Source: Rhizobium sp. L43 | GTDB taxonomy: Bacteria > Pseudomonadota > Alphaproteobacteria > Rhizobiales > Rhizobiaceae | Assembly: GCF_002531725.1 (NCBI RefSeq) | Contig: NZ_NWSQ01000011.1 | Coordinates: forward strand, 124,001 to 188,000 | Direction: 5' to 3' | Length of the DNA: 64,000 bases | Shown here: positions 23,234 to 32,747 of the stretch, in pieces | Numbering within the stretch: the first letter of the stretch is position 1 | How the letters are laid out: every line of letters starts with the position of its first letter | Notes under the pieces: generated by a model | Told to the model about the DNA's origin: nothing | The model's database searches: none | What the model saw: only the letters and a program-made list of their open reading frames with translations | Translations under genes and position numbers: made by a program

Positions 23234-24955
23234 TTACTTGATGCGCGGAAGCTGTTCCCACTGGTGGTAGGGCGGCGGCGAAGGCAGCTGCCATTCGAGC
23301 GTCGTTGCACCCTCACCCCACGGATTGTCGCCGGCAACGCGCTTCTTGGCGAAGGCTTCGAAGACGCCGTAGAGGAAGATCAGCACACCGAAGGCCGAGA
23401 TGTAGGAGCCGATGGAGGACACATAGTTCCAGCCGGCAAAGGCATCCGGATAATCGATGTAGCGGCGCGGCATGCCGGCCAGACCGAGGAAGTGCTGCGG
23501 GAAGAACACCAGGTTGACGCCGATGAACATGATCCAGAAATGCAGCTTGCCGACCAGCTCGTTGTACATGTAGCCGGTCATCTTCGGGAACCAGTAGTAC
23601 CAGCCGGCGAAGATCGCGAAGACGGCGCCGAGCGACAGAACGTAGTGGAAGTGGGCCACGACGTAATAGGTGTCATGCAGCGAGCGGTCGAGACCGGCAT
23701 TGGCGAGCTGGACGCCGGTGACGCCGCCGACCGTGAACAGGAAGATGAAGCCGATCGCCCAGAGCATCGGCGTGCGGAACGAGATCGAGCCGCCCCACAT
23801 CGTCGCGATCCAGGAGAAGATCTTCACACCTGTCGGAACGGCGATGACCATCGTCGCGAAGACGAAGTAGCGCTGCGCGTCGAGCGACAGGCCGACCGTG
23901 TACATGTGGTGGGCCCAGACGACGAAGCCGACGGCGCCGATCGCGACCATGGCGTAGGCCATGCCGAGGTAGCCGAAGATCGGCTTCTTCGAGAAGGTCG
24001 AGATGATGTGGCTGATCATGCCGAAGCCCGGCAGGATGAGGATGTATACTTCCGGGTGACCGAAGAACCAGAACAGATGCTGGTAGAGGATCGGGTCGCC
24101 GCCGCCTTCCGGAGAGAAGAAGGAGGTGCCGAAGTTGCGGTCGGTCAGCAGCATGGTGATGCCGCCTGCCAGAACCGGCAGCGACAGCAAGAGCAGGAAG
24201 GCGGTGATCAGCACCGACCAGGCAAACAGCGGCATCTTGTGCAGCGTCATGCCGGGCGCGCGCATGTTGAGGATGGTGGTGATGAAGTTGATCGCACCGA
24301 GGATCGACGAGGCGCCGGCAATGTGGAGCGCAAAGATCGCAAGGTCGACTGCCGGGCCCGGCGTGCCGCTCGTTGCCAGCGGCGGATACATCGTCCAGCC
24401 GCCGCCCGTGCCATAGGCGCCTGCCGGGCCTTCGACGAACATCGACAGCAGCAGCAGCGCGAAGGCGGGAACGATCAGCCAGAAAGAGATGTTGTTCAGG
24501 CGCGGGAAAGCCATGTCGGGCGCACCGATCATGATCGGCACCATCCAGTTGGCAAAACCGCCGATCATCGCCGGCATGACCATGAAGAAGATCATGATCA
24601 GCGCGTGCGCCGTGGTGAACATGTTGAACATCTGCTTGGCGCCGTCGATCGCGGCATCGCCTTCATAGCCGTAGACCATCGAGGCCAGGCCGTGGAAGAT
24701 CTGGATGCCCGGCTCCTGCAGCTCCATGCGCATGGCAACCGACAGCGCGCCGCCGATGATGCCGGCAATGATCGCGAAGATCAGATAGAGCGTGCCGATG
24801 TCCTTATGGTTCGTCGAGAACAGCCAGCGATTGACAAAGCTCGGCTTGTGCCCATGATCGTGGTGATCGTCATGCGCGTGGTCGTGGTGGGCGTGATCAC
24901 CGTGCGTGTGATCGTGATCATGAGAATGATCGTCGTGAGCGGAAGGTCCAGCCAT
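23234..24955 (-). CDS. ctaD: cytochrome c oxidase subunit I
   Basis: A 573-residue haem-copper oxidase subunit I with 12 spans. Core signatures are NRWLFSTNHKDIGTLYLIFA, the Cu(B)/Tyr loop WFFGHPEVYILILPGFGMIS, and HDTYYVVAHFHYVLS with the haem ligands. Before the core lies an unusual N-terminal stretch, residues 7-36, with 15 His and 9 Asp. It is the second gene of the operon, 18 bases after ctaC. It forms the catalytic centre reducing oxygen at the inner membrane. Confidence 0.97.
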   Translation of the reverse strand: MAGPSAHDDHSHDHDHTHGDHAHHDHAHDDHHDHGHKPSFVNRWLFSTNHKDIGTLYLIFAIIAGIIGGALSVAMRMELQEPGIQIFHGLASMVYGYEGDAAIDGAKQMFNMFTTAHALIMIFFMVMPAMIGGFANWMVPIMIGAPDMAFPRLNNISFWLIVPAFALLLLSMFVEGPAGAYGTGGGWTMYPPLATSGTPGPAVDLAIFALHIAGASSILGAINFITTILNMRAPGMTLHKMPLFAWSVLITAFLLLLSLPVLAGGITMLLTDRNFGTSFFSPEGGGDPILYQHLFWFFGHPEVYILILPGFGMISHIISTFSKKPIFGYLGMAYAMVAIGAVGFVVWAHHMYTVGLSLDAQRYFVFATMVIAVPTGVKIFSWIATMWGGSISFRTPMLWAIGFIFLFTVGGVTGVQLANAGLDRSLHDTYYVVAHFHYVLSLGAVFAIFAGWYYWFPKMTGYMYNELVGKLHFWIMFIGVNLVFFPQHFLGLAGMPRRYIDYPDAFAGWNYVSSIGSYISAFGVLIFLYGVFEAFAKKRVAGDNPWGEGATTLEWQLPSPPPYHQWEQLPRIK

Positions 24956-24973
24956 TGTCCCGATCCCCTTTAA

Positions 24974-25861
24974 TTACTGTGCTTCGGCAACGTCGAGGGT
25001 CTTTGCGGGACCATCGGTTGCGGCCATGAGTGTCTTGTAGGCGCCGGGCAGGTCGCTGGCGGCTGCGGTCAGCCACTGCTTGTACTTGTCCTCGGAGACG
25101 ACGCGGATGGCGATCGGCATGAACGCATGGTCCTTGCCGCAGAGCTCGGAACACTGGCCATAGAACAGGCCCTCGCGCTCGGCCCTGAACCAGGTCTCGT
25201 TGAGACGGCCCGGCACGGCATCGATCTTGACGCCGAAAGACGGCATGGCGAAAGCGTGGATGACGTCGGTCGGCGCCGAGGTCACGAGAACGCGGACCGT
25301 CTTGTTGACAGGCAGGACCAGCTCGTTGTCGACGGCGAGAAGCCTCGGATAGATCGACTTGTCCTCCTTGCCGGCAGCGGCGCGATCCTGATCCTTCAGC
25401 AAGTAGGAATCGAAAGCCAGCGGGCTTTCGCCCGAACCTTCATATTCGTAGTTCCACTGCCACTGGGTGGCGGTCGCCTTGATCGTGACGTCGGGGTTTT
25501 CGGGCAGCGTCAGCTGCGCCGTCAGCAGGTTGAACGAGGGAATGGCGAGAAGGAGCAGCACGAGGACCGGCCCCACGGTCCAGGCAATCTCGATCAGCGT
25601 GTTATGGCTCGTCTTCGAGGGAACCGGGTTCGCGCTGGCGCGGAACTTGAAACAGACGACGATGAGCAGGACCAGAACGAAGAGCGTGATCGGAACGATA
25701 AACCACAGGGTATATTGTTCGAACCAATGAATTTCCCGCATGATCGGCGTTGCCGCCGGCTGCAGCGTCGCCTGCCACGGCATGGGCTGGTCGGCATATG
25801 TGCCGGAAGCAAAAAGCAGACAGACCAGCGTGGTCAGGGCTGCATAAGCCTTCTTCATCAC
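24974..25861 (-). CDS. ctaC: cytochrome c oxidase subunit II
   Basis: A 295-residue subunit with a signal peptide (to TYADQ), two membrane spans (YTLWFIVPITLFVLVLLIVV and a second at about residue 95), and a periplasmic cupredoxin domain. The CuA ligands are in GQCSELCGKDHAFMP, with the upstream His in VIHAFAMPSF. It accepts electrons from cytochrome c. It is the first gene of the operon; GAGGGAGA stands upstream of the ATG. The 336-base gap upstream, shared with the divergent ialB-like gene, must hold both promoters, but I see no convincing -35/-10 pair there. Confidence 0.96.
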   Translation of the reverse strand: MMKKAYAALTTLVCLLFASGTYADQPMPWQATLQPAATPIMREIHWFEQYTLWFIVPITLFVLVLLIVVCFKFRASANPVPSKTSHNTLIEIAWTVGPVLVLLLLAIPSFNLLTAQLTLPENPDVTIKATATQWQWNYEYEGSGESPLAFDSYLLKDQDRAAAGKEDKSIYPRLLAVDNELVLPVNKTVRVLVTSAPTDVIHAFAMPSFGVKIDAVPGRLNETWFRAEREGLFYGQCSELCGKDHAFMPIAIRVVSEDKYKQWLTAAASDLPGAYKTLMAATDGPAKTLDVAEAQ

Positions 25862-26198
25862 CTTATTATCTCCCTCGAGCGCTTGACCTGCAAAATAGAA
25901 CGCAGAATCCTTGCCATCTTCAGCGCTTCAAACCACAGTTTGGCATTTGCCGCAACAGGCCAGAGCAATTGTCTATGCGGCATTTTTGCTGAAAGCATAG
26001 GCAGGCGGGAACGGCAAAACATCCCAAGTTTTTCATCAGCATATGAAAAATCGGCTTTCCGGCCAATCCGCGCGCGACACATTATTTCGCAAAGGTCCAA
26101 TTTCCGCCGCAGTCCCCCGGTTTTCACGGGGTGGGGCTTTTCATTTTTGGTGGGCAGCTTCAACAATAGCCGCAATGATTCGATATCCAGAGGTTTCC

Positions 26199-26837
26199 AT
26201 GGGTTTCCGTTCCCTCGCGCAGTCGCTTCTCGTGACTGCCAGCATCGCGGCAGCAGCGACGACGCCCGTTTTCGCGCAACAACCCACGCCGTCACCGGCC
26301 AAGCCGCCGGCTGCCGCGCCGGCGCCTGCTCCTGCCCCGGCGCCGCAGCAGCCGAATGCCGCCAGCCCGAATATCCAGGTAACGCCCGGCCAGACCCAGC
26401 CGCAGGCGCCGGGCACGGTGAAATCCAATCACGGCGCATGGTCCGTCGTCTGCGACAAGCCGGCAGGCGCCGCGACCGAACAATGCGCGCTAATGCAGAA
26501 TGTCATCGCCGAGGATCGCCCGGAAGTCGGGCTTTCTGTCGTCGTGTTGAAAACCGCCGACCGCAAGTCGAAGATTCTCCGCGTGCTGGCGCCGCTCGGC
26601 GTGCTGCTGCCGAACGGGCTCGGCCTCAATGTCGACGGCAAGGATATCGGCCGCGCCTATTTCGTCCGCTGCTTCGCCGACGGCTGCTATGCCGAGGTCG
26701 TGCTCGAGGACGAACTGCTCAAGACCTTCCGCAGCGGCGCCCAGGCAACCTTCATCGTCTTCCAGACGCCGGAGGAAGGCATCGGCATTCCTGTTGATCT
26801 CAAGGGCTTCGCTGAAGGTTTTGACGCTCTGCCGTGA
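26199..26837 (+). CDS. invasion-associated locus B (IalB) family protein
   Basis: A 212-residue exported protein. The signal peptide ends at VFAQQ; then comes a 40-residue Pro/Ala-rich linker (PAPAPAPAPQQ); then an IalB domain with HGAWSVVCDKPAGAATEQCA, MQNVIAEDRPEVGLSVVVLK and a second Cys pair (FVRCFADGCYAEV). IalB was described in Bartonella invasion; in free-living rhizobia the role is unknown, probably in the periplasm or outer membrane. AGAGG lies 7 bases before the ATG at 26199. Confidence 0.88.
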   Translation: MGFRSLAQSLLVTASIAAAATTPVFAQQPTPSPAKPPAAAPAPAPAPAPQQPNAASPNIQVTPGQTQPQAPGTVKSNHGAWSVVCDKPAGAATEQCALMQNVIAEDRPEVGLSVVVLKTADRKSKILRVLAPLGVLLPNGLGLNVDGKDIGRAYFVRCFADGCYAEVVLEDELLKTFRSGAQATFIVFQTPEEGIGIPVDLKGFAEGFDALP

Positions 26838-26928
26838 GGCGGGCTGCGACGGCGTCGAGCGTAGAGTGCAACTACGCTCCCATTCCGTCACCCATCGCCG
26901 TCCTTACTCCAGAAGCTCAACCCATACT

Positions 26929-27008
26929 CCGTCATGCTCGGGCCTGTCCCGAGCATCTGCAGCCGGCTGATATGTAGCAGATCCTCGGCACAAGGCCGAG
27001 GATGACGG
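26929..27008. repeat. palindromic repeat, family A
   Basis: Near-identical to the copy at 20378-20455 (same GATATGTAGCAG middle), here in the 300-base gap between the IalB-like gene and tldD. The rest of the gap shows no gene. Confidence 0.85.
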
Positions 27009-27137
27009 AGGGCGCGTTTTGCCGCTCCCATCCCTTTAAAAAAGAATTATTCGACGGCGGGGCTTCACTCCTTATTATGTGGAGCCCTATCTAGGGAGTA
27101 AGTGCATTCCTGAACGCATGCCCATTGGAGCCATACC

Positions 27138-28553
27138 ATGACCACCGATCTCCTGACGCTTTTCGATGCCGACGAAGCGACGATGCGCAAGCATGTGGCC
27201 GAGGCGCTGTCCGGGGCCGATGACGGCGAGCTGTTCATCGAGCATGCGCAGGCGGAAGCGCTAAGCTTCGACAATGGCCGGCTGAAGGGCGGCAGCTTCA
27301 ACACCGAGCAAGGGTTCGGCCTGCGCGCCGTGGCCGGCGAAGCGGTGGGTTATGCCCATGCCGGCGATCTCTCGGTGGCGGCGCTGAAGCGGGCGGCCGA
27401 TGCCGTCGGCGCGGTGACGCGCGGCTATTCCGGCTCCTATGCCGCCGCACCGCAAGGCACCAACAAGAAATTCTACGGTGACCAGAACCCGATCGGCCAG
27501 CCGAGCTTCGAGGAGAAGGTCAAGGTTCTGCAGGACATCGACGCCTATCTCAGAGGCAAGAACGACAAGGTGCGGCAGGTGACGGCCTCGGTCGCCGCCA
27601 GCTGGCAGGTCGTCGATATCCTGCGTGCCGACGGACACCGCGTGCGCGATATCAGGCCGATGACGCGCATCAATATTTCGGTGATGGTCGGCGAAGGCGA
27701 TCGCCAGGAGAGCGGCTCCTACGGCCACGGCGGGCGCATCGGCTTCGGCGATTTCGTCGCCGAAGGCAGCTGGCAATACGGCGCCGACGAGGCGCTGCGC
27801 CAGGCGCTCGTCAATCTCGAAGCGATCGACGCGCCAGCGGGCACGATGGATGTTGTGCTCGGCTCCGGCTGGCCGGGCGTGATGCTGCACGAGGCTGTGG
27901 GGCACGGGCTGGAAGGCGATTTCAACCGCAAGAAGACATCGGCCTTTTCAGGCCTTCTCGGCCAGATGGTCGCCGCGCCCGGCGTCACCGTCGTAGACGA
28001 CGGCACGATCGACAACCGCCGCGGCTCGATCACCATCGACGACGAGGGCACGCCATCGGGCTATAATGTGCTGATCGAGAACGGCAAGCTCGTCGGCTAC
28101 ATGCAGGATCGGCAGAATGCCCGGCTGATGGGCATGGCGCCCACCGGCAATGGCCGCCGCCAGGGCTATGCGCATGTGCCGATGCCGCGCATGACCAACA
28201 CCTATATGCTCGGCGGCGACAAGACGCCCGAGGAGATCATCGCCTCGGTGAAAAAGGGCATCTATGCCGTCTCCTTCGGCGGCGGCCAGGTCGACATCAC
28301 CTCGGGCAAGTTCGTCTTCGGCTGCACCGAGGCCTATCTGATCGAGAACGGCAAGGTCGGGGCGCCGATCAAGGGCGCGATGCTGATCGGCAACGGCCCG
28401 GACGCAATGAAGCGGGTGTCGATGATCGGCAACGACATGAAGCTCGACACCGGCATCGGCAATTGCGGCAAGGCCGGCCAATGGGTTCCGGTCGGCGTCG
28501 GCCAGCCGCATCTGCGCATGGATCAGATCACCGTCGGCGGCACCCAGACCTGA
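27138..28553 (+). CDS. tldD: metalloprotease TldD
   Basis: A 471-residue TldD, the active subunit of the TldD/TldE protease that matures or degrades small peptides (microcin B17, CcdA in E. coli). The zinc site is HEAVGHGLEGD near residue 251 (HExxxH), followed by the TSAF and DDGT segments, and the C-terminal Cys of FVFGCTEAYLIENG. Full length. Preceded by a clear gap and followed 17 bases later by a GNAT gene that may be cotranscribed. The tldE/pmbA partner is not in the window. Confidence 0.95.
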   Translation: MTTDLLTLFDADEATMRKHVAEALSGADDGELFIEHAQAEALSFDNGRLKGGSFNTEQGFGLRAVAGEAVGYAHAGDLSVAALKRAADAVGAVTRGYSGSYAAAPQGTNKKFYGDQNPIGQPSFEEKVKVLQDIDAYLRGKNDKVRQVTASVAASWQVVDILRADGHRVRDIRPMTRINISVMVGEGDRQESGSYGHGGRIGFGDFVAEGSWQYGADEALRQALVNLEAIDAPAGTMDVVLGSGWPGVMLHEAVGHGLEGDFNRKKTSAFSGLLGQMVAAPGVTVVDDGTIDNRRGSITIDDEGTPSGYNVLIENGKLVGYMQDRQNARLMGMAPTGNGRRQGYAHVPMPRMTNTYMLGGDKTPEEIIASVKKGIYAVSFGGGQVDITSGKFVFGCTEAYLIENGKVGAPIKGAMLIGNGPDAMKRVSMIGNDMKLDTGIGNCGKAGQWVPVGVGQPHLRMDQITVGGTQT

Positions 28554-28570
28554 GGCGAAAGGATTCTCTG

Positions 28571-29062
28571 ATGGCGGACATCGAAATCAGACCCTTCGCA
28601 TCAGACGATGCCGATGCCGTGCTGTCGGTGATCCTCCCGATCCAGCGCGAGGAATTCGGCATCGACATCACCGCGGATGCGCAGCCGGATCTCCGGGTCA
28701 TCCCGGATTTCTATCAGTCCGGCAAAGGCCAGTTCTGGGTCGCCGTCAAGGACGGCGCCATCGTCGGCACGGTCGGGCTGAAGGACATCGGCAACAACCA
28801 GGCGGCGCTGCGCAAGATGTTCGTCTCAGCCGCGGTGCGCGGCCGCGAGCATGGTGTGGCGGCGCGGCTCCTCGATCGCCTGATCGCGCATGCCAGGGAT
28901 ACCGGCCTCACCGATATCTTCCTCGGCACAACGGACAAGTTCGTCGCCGCGCATCGTTTCTACGAAAAGAACGGCTTTAGCGAGATCGCCAAGAGCGCCC
29001 TGCCCCGCGCCTTCCCGCTGATGGCGGTGGACAGCAAATTCTACCGTTATAAGGTCGGCTGA
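28571..29062 (+). CDS. GNAT family N-acetyltransferase
   Basis: A 163-residue GCN5-related acetyltransferase: IEIRPFASDDADAVLSVILP at the start, a central VGTVGLKDIGNNQAALRKMF strand pair, and the acetyl-CoA motif region RGREHGVAARLLDRLIAHA, then FYEKNGF. The start Met at 28571 has AAGGA upstream. It lies just downstream of tldD. The substrate is unknown. Confidence 0.88.
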   Translation: MADIEIRPFASDDADAVLSVILPIQREEFGIDITADAQPDLRVIPDFYQSGKGQFWVAVKDGAIVGTVGLKDIGNNQAALRKMFVSAAVRGREHGVAARLLDRLIAHARDTGLTDIFLGTTDKFVAAHRFYEKNGFSEIAKSALPRAFPLMAVDSKFYRYKVG

Positions 29063-29081
29063 CTTTATCGGCCGACATGCA

Positions 29082-29399
29082 TCAGCTCTTCGCCACCTCC
29101 GCGGGCCGAAACAGCCACTTGCGTTCGATCGCGGCGGCAAGGTCGAGATCATTGTGACGGGCAAACAGCAGAAGGTGGCCGAGAACGTCGGCGGTCTCGT
29201 CGGCGAGATCGCGCTGCATGTCTTCGGGCGTGCGGCCCTTCGCACGGCCGCGGCCGGTCAGCCGGTTCCAGGCCTGGGTCAGTTCACCCATTTCCTCCTG
29301 CAGCTTCAGCAGGAACCAGTCGGCATCGCGCTCGATGTTGTTGGCGGCGACATGGACAGAGGATGAGATTTCGAACTGGTCGGCAAGACGACGCAACAT
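29082..29399 (-). CDS. MazG-like nucleotide pyrophosphohydrolase
   Basis: A 105-residue all-alpha NTP pyrophosphatase-like protein. The metal-binding carboxylates are visible as LKLQEEMGELTQAW and LADETADVLGHLL, the ExxE...ExxD pattern of MazG/MazG-like enzymes. Such proteins hydrolyse non-canonical or damaged nucleotides. AGGAG lies just ahead of the ATG. It is a single gene, convergent with the GNAT gene. Confidence 0.82.
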   Translation of the reverse strand: MLRRLADQFEISSSVHVAANNIERDADWFLLKLQEEMGELTQAWNRLTGRGRAKGRTPEDMQRDLADETADVLGHLLLFARHNDLDLAAAIERKWLFRPAEVAKS

Positions 29400-29482
29400 G
29401 GACGTTCTCCTTTTGTTTAGGGAGGAGACGCTGATTCCCGATGCTTGTCCAGAGTGAATTGCCGCAGTGGCGCGGGGGGCGA

Positions 29483-30766
29483 TCAGCTGTGGTCCGGCAG
29501 CAGCATGCAGTCATAGGAGCGCTGCTTCAGCGCATCGCAGGCCGAGACGGCGGCATCCTTGCTGGCGAAGCCGACGAAGCGGGCGCGGTAGATCTTGTTG
29601 GCGCCCTGCCCGACCGCCTCGGTATAGGGTGAAGCGGAAACCAGCGGCGCGCCGCCTTCCGACTTCGCCTGGGCGAGAAGTGCACGCGCCGCATCGGCAC
29701 TCGGTGCGGCCGAGATCTGGATCTGCCAGTCGCCATCGGCCTTTTTCGCCGCGGTTTTCGCTGTCTTGCCGGCGTTCAGGATTTCGTCCATCGCGACCGG
29801 GCGCTCCAGCGGCACGACGGCGTCGTCGGCATAGGCCAGGCTCTTGGCAGCGAGATCGTCGACTGGCCGCGGTGCGTTGAGCGGAACCGGTACATCGGAA
29901 GCCTCGGCAGCGGAGGCGACTTCGACAGTTTCCTTGGCGCCGACGCTCGCCACCAGCTTGGCGCCGCCGGAAGAGGAGGCGCGGCCGAGATAACGGTCGA
30001 GCAAACCAGCCATCTTGTCGTCGCGGCTGCGGGCGGTCCGGCCGCCGAGCACGACGCCGACCACGCGGCGGTTGCCGTCCCTGACGGCGCTGACGAGATT
30101 GAAGCCGGAGGCGTTGGTGTAACCGGTCTTGATGCCGTCCATGCCCTGATAGCGATACATGAGATTATTGTGGCCGCGCACGGTGCGGCCACGGAAATTG
30201 AAACTTGCCGCCGAAAACAGCCGGTATTCGTTCGGATAATTTTTCATCAGCGCGACGGCGAGCGTCGACATGTCACGCGCCGTCGTCACCTGACGGCCGT
30301 CCGGCAGGCCGGATGCGTTGACGAAGACGGTGCGGCTCATGCCGAGCTGGCGGGCTTTGGCCGTCATCATCCGGGCAAAACCGCTTTCCGAGCCGCCGAG
30401 CGTCTCGCCCATGGCGGAAGCGGCATCATTGGCGGATTTGATGATCATGCCATAGACCGCCTCGCGCACGGTGATCGTGCCGCCGGCCTTGACGCCAAGC
30501 TTGGTCGGCGGCCGCGAAGCGGCGTATTTCGACATCCTGATCGGCGTATCCCAGGCGATCTTGCCGCGTTTCAACGCCTCAAAGGTGAGATAAAGCGTCA
30601 TCATCTTGGTCAGCGAGGCCGGATGGTTCAGCGTATCGGCGTTTTCAGCGGCGAGAACCTTGCCGGTGCGGGCATCGAGGATCAGGGAAGCGCTGCCGGC
30701 AAGGGCCGCAAGCGGCGCCGAAACGGCAAGCGTTACGGTCAAAACAGCCGCCAGAAGCTTTCTCAT
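29483..30766 (-). CDS. D-alanyl-D-alanine carboxypeptidase with SPOR domain
   Basis: A 427-residue class C low-molecular-weight penicillin-binding protein. It has a signal peptide (to ALAGSAS), then the serine-enzyme motifs SLTK, SANDA (SxN) and KTGYTNASG (KTG). After a linker rich in Ala/Val/Pro comes a C-terminal SPOR domain (about residues 345-427, DWQIQISAAPSADAARALL onward) that binds denuded glycan at the septum. It trims pentapeptides in periplasmic peptidoglycan. Divergent from the polysaccharide deacetylase gene. Confidence 0.93.
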   Translation of the reverse strand: MRKLLAAVLTVTLAVSAPLAALAGSASLILDARTGKVLAAENADTLNHPASLTKMMTLYLTFEALKRGKIAWDTPIRMSKYAASRPPTKLGVKAGGTITVREAVYGMIIKSANDAASAMGETLGGSESGFARMMTAKARQLGMSRTVFVNASGLPDGRQVTTARDMSTLAVALMKNYPNEYRLFSAASFNFRGRTVRGHNNLMYRYQGMDGIKTGYTNASGFNLVSAVRDGNRRVVGVVLGGRTARSRDDKMAGLLDRYLGRASSSGGAKLVASVGAKETVEVASAAEASDVPVPLNAPRPVDDLAAKSLAYADDAVVPLERPVAMDEILNAGKTAKTAAKKADGDWQIQISAAPSADAARALLAQAKSEGGAPLVSASPYTEAVGQGANKIYRARFVGFASKDAAVSACDALKQRSYDCMLLPDHS

Positions 30767-30984
30767 GCAGGTCCCCTTGATGCGCCAGGCTCGTCAGTCA
30801 GATCGGCATTTGTGCCGTAATGTGACAGAAGCCGCAAGTTTGGCGCGACTTTGAGGCAACGCCTATCATTTTTCTAGTCTTTTCATCGTCTTGGTTAATG
30901 CGACATGAAGCATCTGCGCCGAATCGGGATTCAGCAAGGCTTAAGTCACCCCTGCTAGTCTCCGGCAAAGGCAGGGGACGCGCC

Positions 30985-32022
30985 ATGACGGGACAATTGA
31001 AGCGATTGGCAAAACGCGCAGCGATCGGCGCCGGGCTCGAGGTTTCCTGGCTGCTCGCGTCAGTCGGGCTGATGCGGCAGGCGCGCGGACGGGGCGTCGT
31101 CTTCACACTGCATCATGTCCGTCCGCACGTGCCTGAGGCTTTCGAGCCGAACGCGCATCTCGAAATCACGCCGCGCTTTCTCGATGCGGCGCTTAAGCGG
31201 CTGAAGCGGGAGGGTTATCGCTTCGTGCCACTCGATCAGGTGCCAGGGCTGCTGGCGGAGCCCGAGGGTGGAAAGCCGTTTGCCGCTTTCACGCTCGACG
31301 ACGGCTACATCAACAATCTCGAGCATGCGCTGCCGGTGTTCGAGCGGCACCGGGCGCCGTTCACGGTATTCGTCGCCCAGGGTTTTGCCGAGGGCTCGCA
31401 TAGCATCTGGTGGGAGACGCTCGCCGTCCTGTTGCGCCGGCAAAACGAAATCCACTTCGATTTCGGCCGCGGCAGCGAGCGGCTGGCGCTCGACAACCCG
31501 CAACAGCAATGGCACGCCTTCGACCGCTTCGCGTGGTATATCCACCGCTCCGACGAGGCGGGCGCCGTCGCCGCCATCGACAGGCTGGCGCGGGAAAACG
31601 GCATCGAGCCGACCGATATCACGCGCGAACTGGTGATGGGGCCCAGTCAATTACAATGGCTCGCCGGGCATCCGCTCGCATCGCTCGGCGCCCATACGAT
31701 CAGCCATCGCGCGCTTGCCCGCCTGCCGGAAGCCGAGGCGCGGATAGAGATGCAGGTTTCGGCTGATTACGTCGAGGCGGCGACCGGCATCCGTCCCGAG
31801 ACGATCGCCTATCCCTACGGCACACCCGAGGCTGCAACCGGCCGTGAGGCGAGGATTGCCCGCAATCTCGGCTTTACCCTAGCGGTCACCACTCAGCCCG
31901 GACTGCCGACGGCGCAGATGACCGGCTATCTCCCCCGCATGTCGCTCAACGGCTTCTACCAGAAGCGACGCTATGTTTCGGCGCTCGCCTCCGGCATTCC
32001 GCTGAAGCTGATGGGCCGCTGA
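30985..32022 (+). CDS. polysaccharide deacetylase family protein
   Basis: A 345-residue NodB-fold protein. Motif 1 is FTLDDGY, giving the catalytic/metal Asp pair; motif 2 is AHTISHRAL (HxxxH); the later YPYGTPEAA segment resembles motif 3. The start MTGQLKRL at 30985 has GGGGA upstream. An internal helical insert (about residues 150-215) separates motifs 1 and 2, as in longer chitooligosaccharide or surface-polysaccharide deacetylases. There is no clear cleaved signal peptide. It likely acts on cell-surface polysaccharide or lipid-linked sugars. Confidence 0.87.
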   Translation: MTGQLKRLAKRAAIGAGLEVSWLLASVGLMRQARGRGVVFTLHHVRPHVPEAFEPNAHLEITPRFLDAALKRLKREGYRFVPLDQVPGLLAEPEGGKPFAAFTLDDGYINNLEHALPVFERHRAPFTVFVAQGFAEGSHSIWWETLAVLLRRQNEIHFDFGRGSERLALDNPQQQWHAFDRFAWYIHRSDEAGAVAAIDRLARENGIEPTDITRELVMGPSQLQWLAGHPLASLGAHTISHRALARLPEAEARIEMQVSADYVEAATGIRPETIAYPYGTPEAATGREARIARNLGFTLAVTTQPGLPTAQMTGYLPRMSLNGFYQKRRYVSALASGIPLKLMGR

Positions 32023-32061
32023 AGCTGATGGGCCGCCGAAGCTGATGGGCCGGTAGACCTG

Positions 32062-32682
32062 TCAGGGATACATCCTGACCTTGTCCCATTCGCCCTGCGG
32101 TAAGGGCCGGCGGAATTCGACGCGGTCATGCAGGCGGAATTTCTGGTCTTTCCAGAATTCGATCGAGGTCGGCCGGATGCGAAAGCCCGACCAGTGGGCG
32201 GGGCGGGGAATCTCGCCGATGGCGTAACGGGCGGTGTATTCGGCCACGGCTTTCTCGAGCGCGAATCGGCTTTCGAGCGGGCGGGACTGCTTGGAGGCCC
32301 AGGCGCCGATGCGGCTGCCGCGCGCCCGCGTCTGGAAATAAGCGTCGGCTTCGGCGTCGGTGACGATTTCGACCGGACCGCGCAGCCTTACCTGGCGGCG
32401 CAGGCTTTTCCAGTGGAAGCACATGGCGGCCTTTTTCTGGCCCAGAATTTCACGGCCTTTCTGACTCTCGAAATTGGTGTAGAAGACGAAACCGTCGTCG
32501 TCGAATCCCTTCAGGAGAACCATGCGGACATTGGGAAGACCATCCTCGTCGACCGTTGCCAGCGCCACGGCATTCGGGTCGTTGGGTTCGGAGGCCTCGG
32601 CTTCTTTCAGCCATTCGGCAAAGAGCTTGAAGGGTTCGCCACTTTCGGTAAAGTCACCGCTTGTTAACTCGTTTGCCGACAT
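32062..32682 (-). CDS. pdxH: pyridoxamine 5'-phosphate oxidase
   Basis: A 206-residue FMN enzyme making pyridoxal 5'-phosphate from PNP/PMP. Signatures are LATVDEDGLPNVRMVLLKGF, FYTNFESQKG, FHWKSLRRQVR and the C-terminal RLHDRVEFRR. Full length, with FMN-binding Arg/Lys residues present. Divergent from the lipoprotein gene; the short 65-base gap must hold both promoters. Confidence 0.95.
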   Translation of the reverse strand: MSANELTSGDFTESGEPFKLFAEWLKEAEASEPNDPNAVALATVDEDGLPNVRMVLLKGFDDDGFVFYTNFESQKGREILGQKKAAMCFHWKSLRRQVRLRGPVEIVTDAEADAYFQTRARGSRIGAWASKQSRPLESRFALEKAVAEYTARYAIGEIPRPAHWSGFRIRPTSIEFWKDQKFRLHDRVEFRRPLPQGEWDKVRMYP

Positions 32683-32747
32683 ATTGGTTCAAATGCCCCG
32701 GATTATTCAAAACTCGCCCAGCTTTTGATAACTGGACAGGACGCAGG

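Noticed and set aside
26043..26198. Longer N-terminus for the IalB-like protein
   Set aside because: It would place about 50 residues before a clear signal peptide with its own ribosome site at 26199.
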